Shown here piece after piece: positions 8,731 through 17,911 of a stretch of 64,000 nucleotides of DNA. The translations under genes and the position numbers were made by a program. Where the stretch lies: contig OY829383.1 in assembly GCA_963691835.1 (NCBI GenBank), positions 5,022,001 to 5,086,000 of the forward strand, given 5' to 3'. Under the pieces are notes generated by a model. That model saw nothing but the letters and a program-made list of their open reading frames with translations. It ran no database searches and was not told the DNA's origin. This DNA comes from G963691835 sp963691835 (GTDB lineage: Bacteria > Pseudomonadota > Alphaproteobacteria > Thalassobaculales > Thalassobaculaceae). Numbering within the stretch: position 1 is the first letter of the stretch; every line of letters starts with the position of its first letter.

Positions 8731-10206
8731 ATGAACGATGGAGTCGTCATTCTCAATCGCGCCGGCGCACAGGGAAGTGTTGTTGCGGACTACTTAAAAG
8801 TGGTCGATTCCGGCCGCGTTTTCCGTCGGGGCGTGGATGAAAGGCTTGCACGCATCGTTGCGGGGTCGACGGCAGGTCAGAACCGAGATCTTCCGGTCCT
8901 ACATCTCAGTCTTCTCATTGATGCGCTCAACGCCGCGGGTTTTTTGGGGTCCGCCGGCCGTTGGGAGTTCTTTCTAGGGATGGAGCGGGTCACGAAGGCC
9001 GTGGTTCAAGCGGCTGTTTCGGATCGCATCAAAGAAGAAGAAGACTGGTCAAGCTCCGCATGGTCCCAAACAGAAACAGGGTTGAAGACCGTTCATGGAG
9101 GGGAAGACTTCGAGATTAGCTATGGCTACATCCCGACCCTCATCGCGTTGTTCGAGTTCCTGGTAGGCATGGAGGACGGCAGGCACTTCCAGGCCTTCGA
9201 CGACATCTTCGAGAAACTTGGCAGAACCCCCGGGGACGATCGCGCAATCAAGGACGCGAGTAATGCCATCGCGTCGAAGTTTCGGGACTACCGGACCCGG
9301 CACATCGAATGGGCGGCGAAACAGGAGAAGTTCGACCGGATCTCGAAGTTTCTCGACGAACGCGCCGAGAAAAGCAGGTGGCGGATCGATGACCAAAGCA
9401 TTTTCGACTTCTGGATCCTGCATTGGGAAGGGAAAGGTTTCAAGGAGTACCGGACCGTCATGACCGCCTTTATCGACTTCAAACGGCTGCTGGCCACCAG
9501 CGCCCTGGCGATGGCAAGTGAGACCGCAACGCCGCTTGGCACGGACAAGGATTCGGGTGAGATCGACCCGGAAATGGACGAGAGGGCGGGAGACTTTGGA
9601 GAATGGAGTAATCCATTGAGCCCCTTCAGCGAAGCTCCCTTGAACCAAGTCAACTTCTTCAAGGGTGAGAGTGAGAATGCACCGTTGAGGGAGTTGATGC
9701 GGCTAGGACCCGACGCCGTTGATCTTCCGATCGCCTTTTTGAGGCTGGAAGCCTTCTCTCCCATACAGTCGGAGATCGTCGCCGACCTCCGCTTCAAGAG
9801 GGGCGCAGACGCCGTGGCCTCGCGCCTGAGTTGCTCCCAGGCCCAAACATACGACACGCTGTCGATCGGATACGACCTGGCCGCGGAGCATGTTGAACGT
9901 GTACAGCGGGCAACCCTGCATGCGGTCGCGGATGGCGCACTGGAAGGCGGAATCGCGGACGAGGCTGAACGCGCCTTCCGGGAGTTGCGTCGCAAAGGTT
10001 TCGGCAAATCCGAAATCGACGAAGACGCGAGGGAGACGTTTGAGGTTGCAGCGGATCTCATCGTCCGCATTGGCGCCAATCTGAACGCATTCCGCCGCCG
10101 GCTGGATGCGCTCAAGACCAGAGACCCGGACCTGAACGTCAGGTTCACCGATGACAGCAAAGCCTTCTCCAACCACTTTGCGACCATGTACGGAGACGCG
10201 TCATGA
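8731..10206 (+). CDS. Protein of unknown function, 491 aa, coupled to the next gene
   Basis: I do not recognise a family. The protein looks soluble and mainly helical, with no signal peptide, no membrane helix and no nucleotide-binding or metal motif. Aromatic and charged segments occur at about residues 185-250. A spacer rich in Asp, Glu and Pro at about 265-300 divides it into two halves, and the C-terminal half (about 330-485) looks like a second helical domain. GGGAG precedes the ATG. The stop overlaps the next start (ATGA at 10203-10206), so the two products are probably made in a fixed ratio and may form a complex. A strong terminator upstream and a hairpin downstream isolate the pair as its own transcription unit. 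Confidence 0.8.
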   Translation: MNDGVVILNRAGAQGSVVADYLKVVDSGRVFRRGVDERLARIVAGSTAGQNRDLPVLHLSLLIDALNAAGFLGSAGRWEFFLGMERVTKAVVQAAVSDRIKEEEDWSSSAWSQTETGLKTVHGGEDFEISYGYIPTLIALFEFLVGMEDGRHFQAFDDIFEKLGRTPGDDRAIKDASNAIASKFRDYRTRHIEWAAKQEKFDRISKFLDERAEKSRWRIDDQSIFDFWILHWEGKGFKEYRTVMTAFIDFKRLLATSALAMASETATPLGTDKDSGEIDPEMDERAGDFGEWSNPLSPFSEAPLNQVNFFKGESENAPLRELMRLGPDAVDLPIAFLRLEAFSPIQSEIVADLRFKRGADAVASRLSCSQAQTYDTLSIGYDLAAEHVERVQRATLHAVADGALEGGIADEAERAFRELRRKGFGKSEIDEDARETFEVAADLIVRIGANLNAFRRRLDALKTRDPDLNVRFTDDSKAFSNHFATMYGDAS

Positions 10207-10766
10207 GCGAGTATCGTATCCCTGACGACGCGGAACGGGCCGAGCTTGCCGCAGGTTTTGCCGCGCGGGAAACCGCCCGCGACCTGTACGACGCGAAACT
10301 TACCGCAGACGAGACCTTAAGCACTGGCACGCCTGTCTCCATGAGCGGTCTGTTCGCATATGCCTCTGGGACCGGTCTGTACCCGGATACCGAGATCGAG
10401 GGGGCATTGGCGAAGAGCCCGTCTCTGCGCGCCGCCTACGGCAAGATGTTGGCGGCCAGGTCAGTCTTCCAGTTTGAAGAAGCGCGGGCGGCCAGCGATG
10501 GCGGACCCATTCCCCGTATCGGCCAGGGATGCGCGATCCGGTACGCGGACAGTACCGCCGAGCCCGACCAGATCTACGTGATTATCGAGATCGATGGCGA
10601 CAAGCCACCACCGAGCCAACTGGTGCTGACAGACGCGGAAGATGTACATCACCGGTTTGCGCTTCCGGCCCCAAGGCGCGGGATCATTCAGATGCTTGTC
10701 GCCCGGGCGTCGGATTTGATTACTCTGCTGTCGCAGCCCACGCTAGAGATCCAGCTCCTCCAATAA
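10203..10766 (+). CDS. Protein of unknown function, 187 aa, partner of the preceding gene
   Basis: I do not recognise a family. The N-terminal 90 residues look helical and acidic. Residues 100-165 look like a small beta-barrel-type domain (PRIGQGCAIRYAD, then IYVIIEIDGD, LVLTDAEDVHHRF), reminiscent only in general layout of GreA/B C-terminal or similar folds. There is no signal peptide or membrane helix. Its ATG overlaps the stop of the 491-residue gene, which indicates translational coupling. A strong inverted repeat follows 34 bases after the stop. Confidence 0.75.
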   Translation: MSEYRIPDDAERAELAAGFAARETARDLYDAKLTADETLSTGTPVSMSGLFAYASGTGLYPDTEIEGALAKSPSLRAAYGKMLAARSVFQFEEARAASDGGPIPRIGQGCAIRYADSTAEPDQIYVIIEIDGDKPPPSQLVLTDAEDVHHRFALPAPRRGIIQMLVARASDLITLLSQPTLEIQLLQ

Positions 10767-10800
10767 ACCCCAGATTCCCTTAGTCCAAGGCTCCAGGAGC

Positions 10801-10844
10801 CGCCTCATCCCCGGTTGCTTGCAGTAATCGGGGATGAGGCGTTT
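10801..10844 (+). terminator. Hairpin, likely terminator of the unknown two-gene operon
   Basis: A perfect 13-bp inverted repeat CGCCTCATCCCCG / CGGGGATGAGGCG has a 15-base loop and is followed only by TTT. The T-run is short, so it may need Rho or act mainly as an mRNA 3' stabiliser. Confidence 0.7.
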
Positions 10845-10946
10845 CGTGTGCCTACAGCAAGAGTCGTCTCTGACACCTCCATAGCCATGTCGTGGGGCGA
10901 CGCTCAGCAGCGAGCGAAGCCCCCGGACAGGGAAACGGGGGATGTC

Positions 10947-11831
10947 ATGAGCCGCAACAAGCCAGTCGAGATCGTCAACCTAGACGCCCTGGATCGTCTC
11001 CTTCTGAACATTTTGGGGGATGTGCGGACGGAAGGCATGAGCCGCTGGTTTGTGACCCGTAGCCGGCGGCACATCCGCAGCCGCCCCCAACTCCTTCGGC
11101 GCTTTGCACCTCAACATGCGTCGATCGGGACTTGGCCGGCTTGGGTTCACGAGAAACTTGCTGCTCAAGAGACGCTTTACCGGTACCCGGCCCACCCGGA
11201 GTTCACAGACGGGAACACGGAACTCCACGAGCGTCTCCGCCGCCTGGCCCGTTGGATCAAGGCCCTTGAACACGTTCACGACGCAGCGCTGGAGAAAATC
11301 AATCCGCGCTTTCAGTTCTGCAGCGACGATCAGCACCGGGCGGAGATGGAGCTCAAGTCGCTTCTGAAACGCCCCACCCTCGAAGACGCCGAGATGGCCG
11401 CCGTTCGCTGGTACGGCGGTCTCAAGAAACGGTTGGAGATCTATGAGGAAGATTGGAATACCAAGGATCACTATAGGTTCGACGACGGCTGGCGGGTTGT
11501 GCGTCTGATGACCGTCCAGTCACTGGAACGTGAAGGTCGGATGATGCGCCATTGCCTCGGCGATGGTGGCTACGATGCCTGCCTCTCCTCGGGTCCATTT
11601 CAGTTCTACTCATTGCGGGATCCCAAGAACCGCCCTCACGTTACGCTCTCCCTCGTGGGCAATCGCCTCTCCGAGATGAACGGGTTCGCGAACAACCCAG
11701 TCACCGGCAGGCATCGTCTTCGGGTTGCCATGTTCCTCAATGCTTGTGAGGTTCAAGCACCGGAATCCCCGGAAGTCATGTTTCGGTCCAGCATGGATCA
11801 CAACGGCCGCGCTTACATCGTCCTGCAGTAG
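10947..11831 (+). CDS. PcfJ-like domain protein
   Basis: The C-terminal part (about residues 185-294) carries the PcfJ-like signature: MMRHCLGDGGYD, then FYSLRDPKNRPHVTLSL and a MNGFANN segment. PcfJ-like proteins are named after a gene on an enterococcal conjugative plasmid; their biochemical role is not established. The N-terminal 180 residues are helical with many Arg and His. I chose the ATG at 10947, which has GGGGGA five bases upstream. The frame is open back to 10815, but that start lies inside the hairpin at 10801-10841. No conjugation gene is nearby, so this is a stand-alone chromosomal member. It converges on the dehydratase gene, with only 6 bases between stops. Confidence 0.8.
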   Translation: MSRNKPVEIVNLDALDRLLLNILGDVRTEGMSRWFVTRSRRHIRSRPQLLRRFAPQHASIGTWPAWVHEKLAAQETLYRYPAHPEFTDGNTELHERLRRLARWIKALEHVHDAALEKINPRFQFCSDDQHRAEMELKSLLKRPTLEDAEMAAVRWYGGLKKRLEIYEEDWNTKDHYRFDDGWRVVRLMTVQSLEREGRMMRHCLGDGGYDACLSSGPFQFYSLRDPKNRPHVTLSLVGNRLSEMNGFANNPVTGRHRLRVAMFLNACEVQAPESPEVMFRSSMDHNGRAYIVLQ

Positions 11832-11837
11832 CGCTGT

Positions 11838-13562
11838 CTAGTGGATCTCGGGTTCCGGCGTCCGGTCTACCCCTGCCAGAATATCGAAGTCACAACCTTC
11901 ATTCGCCTGGGAGATGTGCCGTGCGTAGAGCGCGCCGAAGCCCCGATCGAACTTCCAGGGTGGCGGGGTCCACGCCGCTTTCCGCCGTGCCATCTCCTCG
12001 TCGGAGATGGCCAGGTGCAGCCTGCGGCCGGGGACATCAAGTTCCACCGTGTCCCCATCCTGGACCAGAGCCAGCGGCCCGCCGACGAAACTCTCCGGCG
12101 CTACGTGGAGGACACAGGTGCCGTAGCTGGTCCCGCTCATGCGCGCATCGGAAATCCGGACCATATCCCGGACCCCTTCCTTCAGGATCTTTTTCGGGAT
12201 CGGCAGCATCCCCCATTCCGGCATCCCGGGCCCGCCCTGCGGACCTGCGTTCTGGAGGATGAGGACCGAGTCCTTCGTGACGGGGAGGTCCGGATCGTCG
12301 ATCCGGGCGGCCATATCGTTGTAGTCCTTGAACACGATCGCGGGGCCGGCATGTACCACCAGGGACGGGTCACATGCGGAGTGTTTGATGACCGCACCGT
12401 CGGGGGCGAGGTTGCCTCGGAGAACGGCGAGCCCGCCCTCGTCCGACAGCGGCGCACTGCGCCGATGGATCACCTCTTCATTCCAGACGTCCGCCCCCTC
12501 CAGTGTCTCGCCGAGGGAACGCCCGGATACAGTCAGGCAATCGAGATGGAGATTGTCTTTCAACTCCGACAGCATCGCCCGAAGGCCGCCCGCATAGTAG
12601 AAGTCTTCCATAAGATACTTGCCGGACGGCCGGATATCGGCGAGCCAAGGCGTCCTTCTGGAGATCGCGTCGAACTTATCGAGATCGAGAGCGACACCGA
12701 GCCTGCCCGCCATCGCGATCAGATGAACCGCCGAGTTCGTGGACCCGCCGAGGGCAACGACCGTCGTTACGGCATTCTCGAATGCCTGCTCTGTCATGAC
12801 CTTGTCCGGCGTCAGATCCTCCCAGACCATCTCCACGATCCGGCGCCCGGAAAGACTGGCCATGCGGGAATGGTTCGCATCCGCCGCCGGAATGGCACTC
12901 GCCCCCGGCAGTGTGATCCCGATCGCCTCGACAGCCGACATCATGGTCGCCGCCGTGCCCATGGTCATGCAGGTGCCGGGCGCGCGGGCGATGCCGTCCT
13001 CGATCTCCTCCCAGTCCTTCTCGGTGATGTTCCCCGCACGGAGTTCCGCCCAATACTTCCAGGTGTCACTGCCCGAGCCGAGCGTGTTGCCCCGCCAGGT
13101 GCCCCGCAGCATCGGCCCGGCAGGCACGAAGATCGTCGGCAGTCCCATACTGGCCGCGCCCATCAGCATCGCGGGCGTGGTCTTATCGCAGCCGCCAAGC
13201 AGCACCGCCCCATCCGCCGGATAGGACCGCAGCAACTCCTCGACTTCCATCGCCAGGAAGTTCCGGTAGAGCATCGTTGTCGGCTTCTGAAACGGCTCCG
13301 ATAGCGACATCGCCGGCATCTCAACCGGGAAGCCGCCCGCCTGCCAGACCCCGCGCTTAACTTCTTCGGCCCGCTGCCTGAAATGGGTGTGGCAGGGATT
13401 GATGTCCGACCAGGTGTTTATGATGGCGATGACGGGCTTGCCGGCCCAATCCTCGCGCGCGTAGCCCATTTGCTTTGAGCGGGATTTGTGGCCGAAGGAG
13501 CGAAGGTCATCGACGCCGTACCACTTGGCACTCCGCAGCTCTTCATAGGTCTTGCGCGTCAT
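11838..13562 (-). CDS. IlvD/Edd family dehydratase, probably L-arabinonate (sugar-acid) dehydratase
   Basis: The 574-residue protein has the family landmarks: NTWSDINPCH (first cluster Cys), GGCDKTTPA (second Cys), PGTCMTMGTAATM (third Cys), GGSTNSAVHL and RISDARMSGTSYGT near the C-terminus. The family binds an Fe-S cluster and Mg2+ and dehydrates 2,3-dihydroxy acids to 2-keto acids. The spacing and the H-x-H-F-R-Q context resemble pentonate dehydratases (arabinonate/xylonate type) more than the branched-chain amino acid enzyme IlvD. The exact substrate is an inference. The ATG at 13562 has GGTGGGGGAAC upstream; the longer open frame to 13895 would overlap gspE and is rejected. No sugar transporter or regulator is adjacent. 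Confidence 0.88.
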   Translation of the reverse strand: MTRKTYEELRSAKWYGVDDLRSFGHKSRSKQMGYAREDWAGKPVIAIINTWSDINPCHTHFRQRAEEVKRGVWQAGGFPVEMPAMSLSEPFQKPTTMLYRNFLAMEVEELLRSYPADGAVLLGGCDKTTPAMLMGAASMGLPTIFVPAGPMLRGTWRGNTLGSGSDTWKYWAELRAGNITEKDWEEIEDGIARAPGTCMTMGTAATMMSAVEAIGITLPGASAIPAADANHSRMASLSGRRIVEMVWEDLTPDKVMTEQAFENAVTTVVALGGSTNSAVHLIAMAGRLGVALDLDKFDAISRRTPWLADIRPSGKYLMEDFYYAGGLRAMLSELKDNLHLDCLTVSGRSLGETLEGADVWNEEVIHRRSAPLSDEGGLAVLRGNLAPDGAVIKHSACDPSLVVHAGPAIVFKDYNDMAARIDDPDLPVTKDSVLILQNAGPQGGPGMPEWGMLPIPKKILKEGVRDMVRISDARMSGTSYGTCVLHVAPESFVGGPLALVQDGDTVELDVPGRRLHLAISDEEMARRKAAWTPPPWKFDRGFGALYARHISQANEGCDFDILAGVDRTPEPEIH

Positions 13563-13724
13563 GTTCCCCCACCCGTCTCCAGTTTCCTTTTGGCGGACAG
13601 TGAAGGGTCGGAGGCCGTCATCGTCAAGATGGGCAGCATCGAAACGAGCTCCCGCCGCCATTGCCGCCGGTCCGAGAGACGGGAATACTGTGAGGGATCT
13701 CGAACTGGGTTCGGACACGCTTGA

Positions 13725-15392
13725 GTGACGCAGGATACCGACATCGGCGACGATCTCCTGGCGCGCGGCGCAATCGATGCGGCCGGGCTCGCCCGGTCCC
13801 GGGCACTTGAGAAGGAGAGTGGTGAGCGGCTCCATGTGGTGCTCACCAGACTGGGGTTGGTCGACGAGACTCTTGTCGCGGACCATCTGGCCCAACGGCT
13901 ATCACTCCCCCGTGCCTTATCAGGAGACTTCCCCCAGGAGCGGGTTGCGGACGGCGCGCTGAGCATTCCGTTCTTGCGGCAGGCGCGGGTCGTTCCCCTG
14001 GCTGAGAACACGGATACGCTTACCGTAGCGATGTCGGACCCGCTGGATGAGAGGACCGTGCGCGCCCTGGAAATCTCCTCGGGCAAGGTCATCTCGATAT
14101 GTGTCGCCACGGCAGCCGACACGCTTCGGGCGCTCGAACGGCTTTACGGAGCCGGCAACATGGCGGACCGGCCTGCGGATCCCTCCCGGCCTCCGGTACA
14201 GGATTCCGGCCTCTCCGATATCGGCTCTGACGCGCCCGCCATCCGCGCGGTCGAAGACCTGGTGGAGCGTGCGTTGGCGAACCGCGCGTCTGACCTGCAT
14301 CTGGAACCGGTGCCAGATGGCCTCCGGATTCGCCAACGGGTCGATGGTCGGTTGATTGCGCTGGCGGACAGCCCCCGGGACGACATCGCCCGAATGATCG
14401 TCGGGCGGGTCAAGATCCTGGCGGGGCTGGATATCGCGGAGAAACGCCTGCCTCAGGACGGGCGTGCGACACTGACCCTTCAGGGACGCCCTGTGGATCT
14501 CAGAGTCACGACAGCGCCGACAATCGCAGGTGAAGGCGTCGTCATTCGTCTGCTCGACGCGGCCGCAACCCCCGACGGGTTGAACAGTCTCGGATTGTCG
14601 GCCGCCACCGCTGCGGGACTGGAAAGCGTCCTGGATACGCCTCACGGCATGGTTCTTGTCACCGGCCCCACGGGCAGCGGCAAAACAACAACGCTTTATG
14701 CGGCCCTTGCCGCCCTCAACCGGGTCGACCGCAAGATCATCACCGTAGAGGATCCGGTTGAGTACCGGTTGCCGGGAATCCAGCAAATCCAGGTGGCGCC
14801 ACGGATCGGTCTCGGCTTTGCCAACGCTCTCCGATCCATCCTGCGGCAGGACCCGGATGTTGTCATGGTCGGTGAAATCAGGGATGCCGAGACGGCACGG
14901 CTTGCTGTTCAGGCTTCGCTGACGGGTCACCTCGTCCTTTCGACGCTTCACACCAACGACGCCGTCGGCGCGATGGCAAGACTGCTCGACATGGGGATCG
15001 AGTTCTATCTGCTGAACGCTGTGGTCCGGGCCGTCTTGGCGCAGCGTCTGGTCCGGCGCCTATGCCCTTCGTGCAAAGAACCAGCCGACGATGTGTCCGC
15101 CGCGGAGGCCTTGGGTCTGAGCGGTGAGGCGCTCAAAGGTGTCAACCGCGCGGTCGGGTGCCACGTCTGCAACGGCTCCGGATATCATGGAAGACTGCCG
15201 CTGACAGAGTTGCTTGTCCTGAACCGGGAGATCCGGGATGCGATCGCAGAGGGCGCCCCTGTGGACACCCTGGCCATGCTTGCCGCAGATGCCGGCATGA
15301 CGACGATGCTTGAGGACGGCCGGCGTGCAGTCGCCTCCGGAGAGGCGGCGGCCGAGGACGTTCTCGCGGTGGTGCGGGCTTCCCAAGGATGA
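13725..15392 (+). CDS. gspE: Type II secretion ATPase GspE
   Basis: The 555-residue protein is the cytoplasmic ATPase that powers pseudopilus assembly. An N-terminal GspE-N domain (about 1-130) is followed by the secretion ATPase core: Walker A GPTGSGKT from residue 314, an Asp box (ITVEDPVEYRL), a Walker B/His region (VMVGEIRDAETA, LSTLHTNDAV), and a CxxC...CxxC zinc element (LCPSCKEP, CHVCNGSG) near the C-terminus. The start is GTG with a weak ribosome-binding site, and no other in-frame start fits better. It is the first gene of E-F-G-I-J-K, all joined by 1- to 4-base overlaps. PilB is the main alternative, excluded by the pseudopilin genes that follow. Confidence 0.93.
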   Translation: MTQDTDIGDDLLARGAIDAAGLARSRALEKESGERLHVVLTRLGLVDETLVADHLAQRLSLPRALSGDFPQERVADGALSIPFLRQARVVPLAENTDTLTVAMSDPLDERTVRALEISSGKVISICVATAADTLRALERLYGAGNMADRPADPSRPPVQDSGLSDIGSDAPAIRAVEDLVERALANRASDLHLEPVPDGLRIRQRVDGRLIALADSPRDDIARMIVGRVKILAGLDIAEKRLPQDGRATLTLQGRPVDLRVTTAPTIAGEGVVIRLLDAAATPDGLNSLGLSAATAAGLESVLDTPHGMVLVTGPTGSGKTTTLYAALAALNRVDRKIITVEDPVEYRLPGIQQIQVAPRIGLGFANALRSILRQDPDVVMVGEIRDAETARLAVQASLTGHLVLSTLHTNDAVGAMARLLDMGIEFYLLNAVVRAVLAQRLVRRLCPSCKEPADDVSAAEALGLSGEALKGVNRAVGCHVCNGSGYHGRLPLTELLVLNREIRDAIAEGAPVDTLAMLAADAGMTTMLEDGRRAVASGEAAAEDVLAVVRASQG

Positions 15393-16456
15393 CGGACATC
15401 GGACTGGAGGCAGCCGGCATGCCGGCGCGAGGGGCAGCGGCACCGAGAGATCTGGCGATGTTCTTTCGCCAGTTCTCAACGATCCTCAACGCAGGACTTC
15501 CCGTTGATCGGGCCCTCGACCTGCTGAGCCGGGACCGGGAAGACAGAACCACGGCGAAACTGGCGGAGCCACTTCTCCAACAAGTCAGGATGGGCACCCC
15601 CCTTGCCACGGCGATGACGCGCGAAGGAGCGCTTTTCGGACCGTTTGCTGTTTCGGTTACGAGAGCGGCCGAAGCGTCCGGGGACCTGGGACATGCCACC
15701 GGAACCCTTGCTGACCACTTTGAGCAGCGGGCCGCGCTCCTGGACGAAATCCGCAGCACGTTGACCTACCCGGCAGTTCTCTTCGCAGCGTCCGCGCTTG
15801 CCGTGATCGTCTTGTTCGTCGTCGTGGTTCCGCAGTTTGAGCCGTTGTTCGATCGCTCGGGCGCCGACATTCCAACGACAACGGCCACCGTGCTTGCCAT
15901 ATCCCGCTGGATGGTTGCGTGGGGCGGGTGGACGGGGATCGCCATCGCAGTCCTGGTCGCCGGGCTGATGCTGCCGGCGGCAGCCCCGCTGCGCGACCGT
16001 TTTGTCAGCGCATCGCCCCTCATAGGTGCCTTGAGAAACCGCGCGGATGCCGCCCGATGGGCCCGCGGCCTTGCAACCCTGACAAAGGCCGGTGTTGGTT
16101 TGCCAGAAGCCCTGTCCATTGTCGCCGACGCCGCGCAAAGCGGGCCGATCCGGGCCGCAGCGGTCCACGTCGCGAACGCCATACTGCAAGGCCGGAGCCT
16201 GGCGGGTGTTATGGCGGAAACAGGGGCCTTCCCCACCGTTGCCGTACAAATGGTCCGTGTGGGTGAAGAGACCGGCCGCCTCTCGGAAGTCTTGAACTCC
16301 GTCGCGGATCTGATCGGTCGCGATGTCAAAGGCCGGACGAAACGGCTGGTCGCTTTGATAGAGCCGGTGCTGATCTTAGTATTGGGTCTTGCCGTCGCCC
16401 TTGTCGTGATGGCCTTGCTGACGACCGTAACCAGCCTGAACGAGGCCGTGACGTGA
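15389..16456 (+). CDS. gspF: Type II secretion inner-membrane platform protein GspF
   Basis: The 355-residue protein has the duplicated T2SSF domain (about 30-150 and 225-350) and three membrane helices, near residues 127-148, 180-202 and 324-350. It anchors GspE and the assembling pseudopilus in the inner membrane. Typical motifs are visible: FFRQFSTILNAGLPVDRALDLL and, in the second repeat, LATLTKAGVGLPEALSI and MVRVGEETGRLSEVL. The ATG overlaps the gspE stop (ATGA). Confidence 0.93.
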   Translation: MTDIGLEAAGMPARGAAAPRDLAMFFRQFSTILNAGLPVDRALDLLSRDREDRTTAKLAEPLLQQVRMGTPLATAMTREGALFGPFAVSVTRAAEASGDLGHATGTLADHFEQRAALLDEIRSTLTYPAVLFAASALAVIVLFVVVVPQFEPLFDRSGADIPTTTATVLAISRWMVAWGGWTGIAIAVLVAGLMLPAAAPLRDRFVSASPLIGALRNRADAARWARGLATLTKAGVGLPEALSIVADAAQSGPIRAAAVHVANAILQGRSLAGVMAETGAFPTVAVQMVRVGEETGRLSEVLNSVADLIGRDVKGRTKRLVALIEPVLILVLGLAVALVVMALLTTVTSLNEAVT

Positions 16457-16908
16457 ACCGACCGCAGCATCTCGCGAAGAGCGACACATCGCGAAACGGG
16501 CGCAAGCAAGCCGGCTTCACGCTGCTGGAGTTGTTGGTGGTGCTGGCGGTCCTCGGCCTGGTAGCGGCGTTGGTCGGGCCGCGGCTGATCGGCGTTCTCG
16601 ACCGGGCGAAGGGCGACATCGCGCAGGTGCAGATTGAGACCCTGTCGACCGCGCTCAAAGTCTTCCGGTTGGATGTCGGCCGTTACCCCACCGCCGCAGA
16701 AGGTCTCGCGGCGCTGACCGCCCGGCCCTCAGGTTTGGAGTCTTGGAACGGACCCTATCTGGAGGGAAACGTCCCAGAGGATCCCTGGCAAAGGCCCTAC
16801 CTCTATGAGGTTCCCGGCAAGGACGGTAGCCCCTACAGGATCGTCTCTCTCGGCGGAGATGGGCAGCCCGGCGGCGATGGGGACGCGGCGGACGTCTCAG
16901 GCCCGTGA
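16453..16908 (+). CDS. gspG: Type II secretion major pseudopilin GspG
   Basis: A class III leader ends at Gly21, followed by FTLLELLVVL with the conserved Glu at +5. The mature protein has the GspG layout: hydrophobic N-terminal helix, QIETLSTALKVFRLDVGRYPT, then the C-terminal NGPYLE...PWQRPYLYEVPG and GDGQPGGDGDAAD calcium-site region. Length 151 is usual for the family. The GTG start overlaps the gspF stop. It would be processed by a prepilin peptidase (GspO/PilD), which is not in this window. Confidence 0.93.
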   Translation: MNRPQHLAKSDTSRNGRKQAGFTLLELLVVLAVLGLVAALVGPRLIGVLDRAKGDIAQVQIETLSTALKVFRLDVGRYPTAAEGLAALTARPSGLESWNGPYLEGNVPEDPWQRPYLYEVPGKDGSPYRIVSLGGDGQPGGDGDAADVSGP

Positions 16909-17342
16909 ACCACGGGAGGCCAGACCGGGAGCCCGGCCCAGCCCCAGCATCCCAGTCGGGCTTCACCCTGATCGAAGTCATCATCGCCCTTGTCGTTACC
17001 GCACTGTCGGTTGCCGCACTGGTATCGGTGATCGGAACAAGTCTCGATGTCGGGGACCGTCTTGACACCCAAGACAGACTGGGCATGACGGCAAGATCGG
17101 TGCTTGCTGAGTTGGGTACCTCCATCCCGATCGGCCCTCTTGCCGAAACCGGCAGTCAGCAAACACTCAACGGCGAAACCGCTACGGGTGAGACGTGGCA
17201 GGCGATCCTGACGCGCAAGGCCTCGGCGACGCCCCTCGTCTTTCCGGTGGAAGTGGCGCTGTCCGTTATGGTCGGAGACGCGTCCTTGCGTCTCTACTCC
17301 ATCCGGGCGGTGGCACCTCCCGTTCCGGAGCACACGCGATGA
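16905..17342 (+). CDS. gspI: Type II secretion minor pseudopilin, GspI-like
   Basis: The 145-residue protein has a prepilin leader ending at Gly19 and mature start FTLIEVIIALVV (Glu +5). The rest is a short soluble domain. Its position between gspG and gspJ and its size suggest GspI; GspH is possible because H and I differ little at this level of inspection. Only one gene lies between G and J, so one of H or I appears to be missing. GTG start, 4-base overlap with gspG. Confidence 0.8.
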   Translation: MNHGRPDREPGPAPASQSGFTLIEVIIALVVTALSVAALVSVIGTSLDVGDRLDTQDRLGMTARSVLAELGTSIPIGPLAETGSQQTLNGETATGETWQAILTRKASATPLVFPVEVALSVMVGDASLRLYSIRAVAPPVPEHTR

Positions 17343-17911
17343 GATACGTGCGATGTGCGCCCAAGCGGCCGGTGCGTGAGCAAGAGGGCTTCACCCTGAT
17401 CGAATTGATCGTGGGTCTGGCCGTTCTCGGGATGATCACCGCCGTCATCGGCTCAGCTCTCAACCTTGGGATCGTCGGCACGGACCGGACGGCAAACCGC
17501 ATATCGGAGTCCCGTGATTTGAGAGGGGTTGAGCAGGCATTCACGACTGCCCTCGCCCAAGCAAGGCCCTTCCGTGAGTTGGACGCACCCTTCCCCGTGG
17601 TCCGCTTTGAGGGTGGTCCGAAGACGATCACTTTCTTTGCTGATTCGCCGATCGGCCCGCAGCGGCATGTGTTCGAGTTGTCCGATGAGGGTGAACTGAT
17701 CCTGCGCATCGGCCGCACATCTGTGGTGACCCTGCTCACCGACGCGGAAGGCAGCACGTTCACTTTCTGGGGTGCCAAGACACCCGCCCAGGATGAGGGT
17801 TGGACAGATGAATGGCGGGGGGCGCTGGAGATGCCCACGCTCGTGCGTTTGCACTTGCCGAGCGGGCGTCTGCTTGTCGGGCGCCTCCGGATCGAACAGC
17901 CGACACTGTGA
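17339..17911 (+). CDS. gspJ: Type II secretion minor pseudopilin, GspJ-like
   Basis: The 190-residue protein has a prepilin leader ending at Gly17 and mature start FTLIELIVGLAVLG (Glu +5). The longer soluble domain ends in P-x-LVRLHLPSGR, as in GspJ proteins. The ATG at 17339 overlaps the preceding stop. The longer open frame to 17195 runs into the previous gene and would bury the leader, so it is not used. GspJ helps form the I-J-K tip of the pseudopilus. Confidence 0.85.
   Translation: MRYVRCAPKRPVREQEGFTLIELIVGLAVLGMITAVIGSALNLGIVGTDRTANRISESRDLRGVEQAFTTALAQARPFRELDAPFPVVRFEGGPKTITFFADSPIGPQRHVFELSDEGELILRIGRTSVVTLLTDAEGSTFTFWGAKTPAQDEGWTDEWRGALEMPTLVRLHLPSGRLLVGRLRIEQPTL

Noticed and set aside
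11841..13304. 487-codon open frame antisense to the dehydratase gene
   Set aside because: It is a shadow frame of a conserved IlvD/Edd gene. Its protein is rich in Arg, Pro and Gly without any domain pattern.
13563..13895. Longer N-terminus for the dehydratase
   Set aside because: It would overlap the start of gspE, and the ATG at 13562 has a good ribosome-binding site and gives the normal family length.
13920..14951. 343-codon open frame antisense to gspE
   Set aside because: Shadow of a clearly conserved secretion ATPase.
16905..17911. The two minor pseudopilins as type IV pilus genes
   Set aside because: They are enclosed by gspE-F-G and gspK, with the GspK lacking Glu at +5, which fits type II secretion.
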